Positions 62,093-64,000 of a stretch of 64,000 nucleotides of DNA are shown here, piece after piece. Below the pieces are notes generated by a model. The model was not told the DNA's origin and ran no database searches. It saw nothing but the letters and a program-made list of their open reading frames with translations. The position numbers and the translations under genes are program-made. The first letter of the stretch is position 1. Each line of letters begins with the position of its first letter. Origin of the DNA: Streptomyces sp. R21 (GTDB taxonomy: Bacteria; Actinomycetota; Actinomycetes; Streptomycetales; Streptomycetaceae); assembly GCF_041051975.1 (NCBI RefSeq), contig NZ_CP163435.1:8101001-8165000 (forward strand), written 5' to 3'.

Positions 62093-63244
62093 ATGAGTGT
62101 CGGCACGAGCGGCGCGAAGAAGTCGCTGCGAGCACGGGACGTGCACAGCGCGTCCCGGCGCGACGATCCCGCCGAACTCGGAGCCGAGCCGGTCATCGAC
62201 CCCGACGACCTGCCCGACGGGCTCGTCGTCGCCGACGAGCACGGCCGCGTGATCTGCTTCAACGCCGCCGCCGCCCGGATCACCGCCGTCCCCGCCGCCG
62301 ACGCCCTCGGCCGACCGCTCGAGTGGGCCCTGCCTTTAGAAGACATCGAGGGGCGGCGCTGGTGGCAGCTGACGGACCCCTACGGCGGCCTCGCCATCCG
62401 CAACGGGCAGCCCGAGCGGAATCTGCTGCTGCCGGGCGGCCGTGAAGTGCTCGTCTCCGCGCGCTATGTCCGCACCCGCCCCACCGGCCCCGTCCGCCGC
62501 GTCGTCGTCTCCCTGCGCGACACCGAGGCCCGCCGCCGCACCGAGCGCAGCCACGCCGAGCTGATAGCCACCGTCGCCCACGAACTGCGCTCGCCGCTCA
62601 CCTCCGTCAAGGGCTTCACCGCGACCCTCCTCGCGAAGTGGGAGCGGTTCACCGACGACCAGAAGAAGCTGATGCTGGAGACGGTGGACGCCGACGCCAA
62701 CCGCGTCACCCGGCTCATCGCCGAACTGCTCGACATCTCCCGCATCGACTCCGGGCGCCTCGAAGTGCGCCGTCAGCCCGTCGACATCGGCGCCGCCGTC
62801 GGCCGCCACATCCAGGCCTACGTCGCCGCCGGCCAGCCCGCCGACCGGTTCCTGCTCCGCATCGAGCAGCCAGTGCCCGACCTGTGGGCCGACCCCGACA
62901 AGGTCGACCAGGTGCTCAGCAACCTGCTCGAAAATGCCGTGCGCCACGGCGAGGGAACCGTCACGATTGACGTCACGCCCTCGGCGTCCCCGCGCGAAGG
63001 CGAGGACGTCAGCACGTCGGTCACCGTGAGCGACGAGGGCAGCGGAATCCCGGAGGAGTCCATGAACCGCGTCTTCACCCGCTTCTGGCGGGGCAGCAAG
63101 CGCGGCGGCACGGGCCTCGGGCTCTACATCGTCAAGGGCATCGTCGAGGCCCACGGCGGAACCATCACGGTCGGCCGCGCCCCGGGCGGCGGCGCAGAGT
63201 TCCGATTTACGTTGCCCGTGGGCACCCCGGCGTATCTGCTGTAA
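62093..63244 (+). CDS. PAS-domain sensor histidine kinase with a TTA codon
   Basis: A 383-residue soluble kinase. A PAS domain occupies about residues 40-145 (LPDGLVVADEHGRVICFNAAAARITAV). The H box is VAHELRSPLTSVKG with His163; N box NLLENAVRHGEG, G1 SDEGSGIPEE and G2 GGTGLGLYIVKGIVEAHGG follow. No membrane segment is seen. Leu82 is encoded by TTA (62336-62338), so translation may need the bldA tRNA. No response regulator is adjacent. Confidence 0.9.
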   Translation: MSVGTSGAKKSLRARDVHSASRRDDPAELGAEPVIDPDDLPDGLVVADEHGRVICFNAAAARITAVPAADALGRPLEWALPLEDIEGRRWWQLTDPYGGLAIRNGQPERNLLLPGGREVLVSARYVRTRPTGPVRRVVVSLRDTEARRRTERSHAELIATVAHELRSPLTSVKGFTATLLAKWERFTDDQKKLMLETVDADANRVTRLIAELLDISRIDSGRLEVRRQPVDIGAAVGRHIQAYVAAGQPADRFLLRIEQPVPDLWADPDKVDQVLSNLLENAVRHGEGTVTIDVTPSASPREGEDVSTSVTVSDEGSGIPEESMNRVFTRFWRGSKRGGTGLGLYIVKGIVEAHGGTITVGRAPGGGAEFRFTLPVGTPAYLL

Positions 63245-63425
63245 CGCCGACCGAGGCCCCACGGGCGCACGCACACCGGAGCCACCCCTTGGACTGCGCG
63301 TCCGAGGTGGGCTCCCACCCCGTTAGACTTGGCCTTTGGCACCTTTGCGTCCTCGTTTCAGGGACGAGGCGTCCCCAAAGTCGGGACGGGGACCATCCGC
63401 CAGCCAACCGGAAGCACGGGAAGAG

Positions 63426-64000
63426 ATGTCGGCACCGAATAAGTCGTACGACCCTGTAGAGGTCGAGGCCTTGAAACCGGAAGAGATCGAGCGCATGCGG
63501 GACGAGGCGCTCGCCGCCTTCGCGGCCGCCGGCGACCTCGACGCGCTCCAGGAGGCGAAGGTCGCCCACACCGGCGGCACCTCGCCGCTGGCCCTCGCCA
63601 ACCGCGAGATCGGAGCCCTGCCCCCGCACGCCAAGGCGGCCGCCGGCAAGCTCGTCGGCCAGGCCCGCGGCGCCGTGAACAAGGCGCTCACCGGCCGCCA
63701 GGTCGAGCTGGAGGCCGAGCGCGACGCCCGCGTGCTGGTCGAGGAGGCGGTGGACGTCACGCTGCCGTACGACCGCGTACCGGCCGGCGCCCGCCACCCG
63801 CTGACCACCATGATGGAGCGGGTCGCCGACGTCTTCGTGTCCATGGGATACGAGATCGCCGAGGGCCCCGAGGTCGAGGCGGAGTGGTTCAACTTCGACG
63901 CCCTCAACTTCACGCCCGACCACCCGGCCCGGCAGATGCAGGACACCTTCTTCGTCCAGGGCCCCAAGGCTGCATCTGATAGCGGCTCCGCCGCGGGCTC
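63426..64000 (+). CDS. pheS: Phenylalanyl-tRNA synthetase alpha subunit, N-terminal part
   Basis: The frame from ATG 63426 (after GGAAGAG) stays open to the window end (191 codons). It reads PVEVEALKPEEIERMRDEAL..., the coiled-coil N-arm, then HPLTTMMERVADVFVSMGYEIAEGPEVE and FNFDALNFTPDHPARQMQDTFFV, the start of the catalytic core. It charges tRNA-Phe with the beta subunit. The 181-base leader holds a 6-bp hairpin (63351-63369) but no obvious T-box. Confidence 0.95.
   Translation, partial: MSAPNKSYDPVEVEALKPEEIERMRDEALAAFAAAGDLDALQEAKVAHTGGTSPLALANREIGALPPHAKAAAGKLVGQARGAVNKALTGRQVELEAERDARVLVEEAVDVTLPYDRVPAGARHPLTTMMERVADVFVSMGYEIAEGPEVEAEWFNFDALNFTPDHPARQMQDTFFVQGPKAASDSGSAAG

Noticed and set aside
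63245..63425. A T-box riboswitch in the pheS leader
   Set aside because: No specifier loop arrangement or T-box core sequence was found; only a short 6-bp hairpin is present.

Overview
This window is a chromosomal stretch of a Streptomyces-type actinobacterium. Base composition is very GC-rich with strong G/C bias at third codon positions, GTG and TTG starts are common, TTA codons are nearly absent, and the gene content includes a Pup-proteasome locus, a conservon (cvn/rar) operon and a glnA4-type cluster. The gene order also resembles, from memory, the Streptomyces coelicolor region that carries prcBA, pafA, rarA-E, glnA4 and infC-rpmI-rplT. No tRNA, rRNA, CRISPR array, insertion sequence or prophage was seen.

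Region by region. 1-6873: Pup-proteasome system (dop end, pup, an endonuclease VII-like gene, prcB, prcA, a divergent lacI/MFS pair, pafA). 7003-15760: FKBP isomerases, the pafBC DNA-damage regulator, a zinc-ribbon protein, tatA-tatC and the helicase helY; the order pafA-pafBC-tatAC-helY is shared with Mycobacterium. 15742-23689: a decayed TetR fragment, then a four-gene urea/guanidine degradation operon (two DUF1989 proteins, a urea-carboxylase-type enzyme, allophanate hydrolase) with a divergent TetR regulator. 23986-28568: the rarABCDE conservon, ending in a CYP157-like P450 that lacks the EXXR motif. 28599-31111: an RluA-type pseudouridine synthase and an APC permease. 31330-33989: a PadR-controlled drug-type ABC exporter. 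34060-42529: a siderophore-interacting protein under an iron box, a 5'-3' exonuclease, a glycine-betaine ABC system with a permease fused to two binding domains, a HTH-cupin regulator, a cobalamin-binding-like protein and a TDT-family transporter. 42655-50085: a LysR regulator, a highly structured intergenic region, a phosphotransferase and a gamma-glutamylation cluster (amidotransferase, GntR regulator, glnA4-like ligase, aldehyde dehydrogenase, SDR). 50111-59170: envelope and secreted proteins, including a proline-rich membrane protein coupled to a mycosin-like subtilase. 59551-64000: infC-rpmI-rplT, an rRNA methyltransferase, a PAS histidine kinase with a TTA codon, and the start of pheS.

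How the genes connect. Pup is conjugated by PafA, removed by Dop and targets proteins to PrcAB. The DUF1989 proteins, the biotin carboxylase and AtzF form a nitrogen-scavenging route through allophanate. A near-identical palindrome lies upstream of that operon and of the APC permease 8 kb away, suggesting one TetR regulon of import and breakdown. The glnA4 cluster would glutamylate an amine, oxidise the aldehyde and hydrolyse the glutamyl bond.

The strongest leads are: the shared operator joining permease and degradation operon; TTA codons in rarC and in the histidine kinase; the AUC start and attenuator-like leader of infC; the permease with two fused binding domains; and the proline-rich protein/mycosin pair, the least explained unit here.
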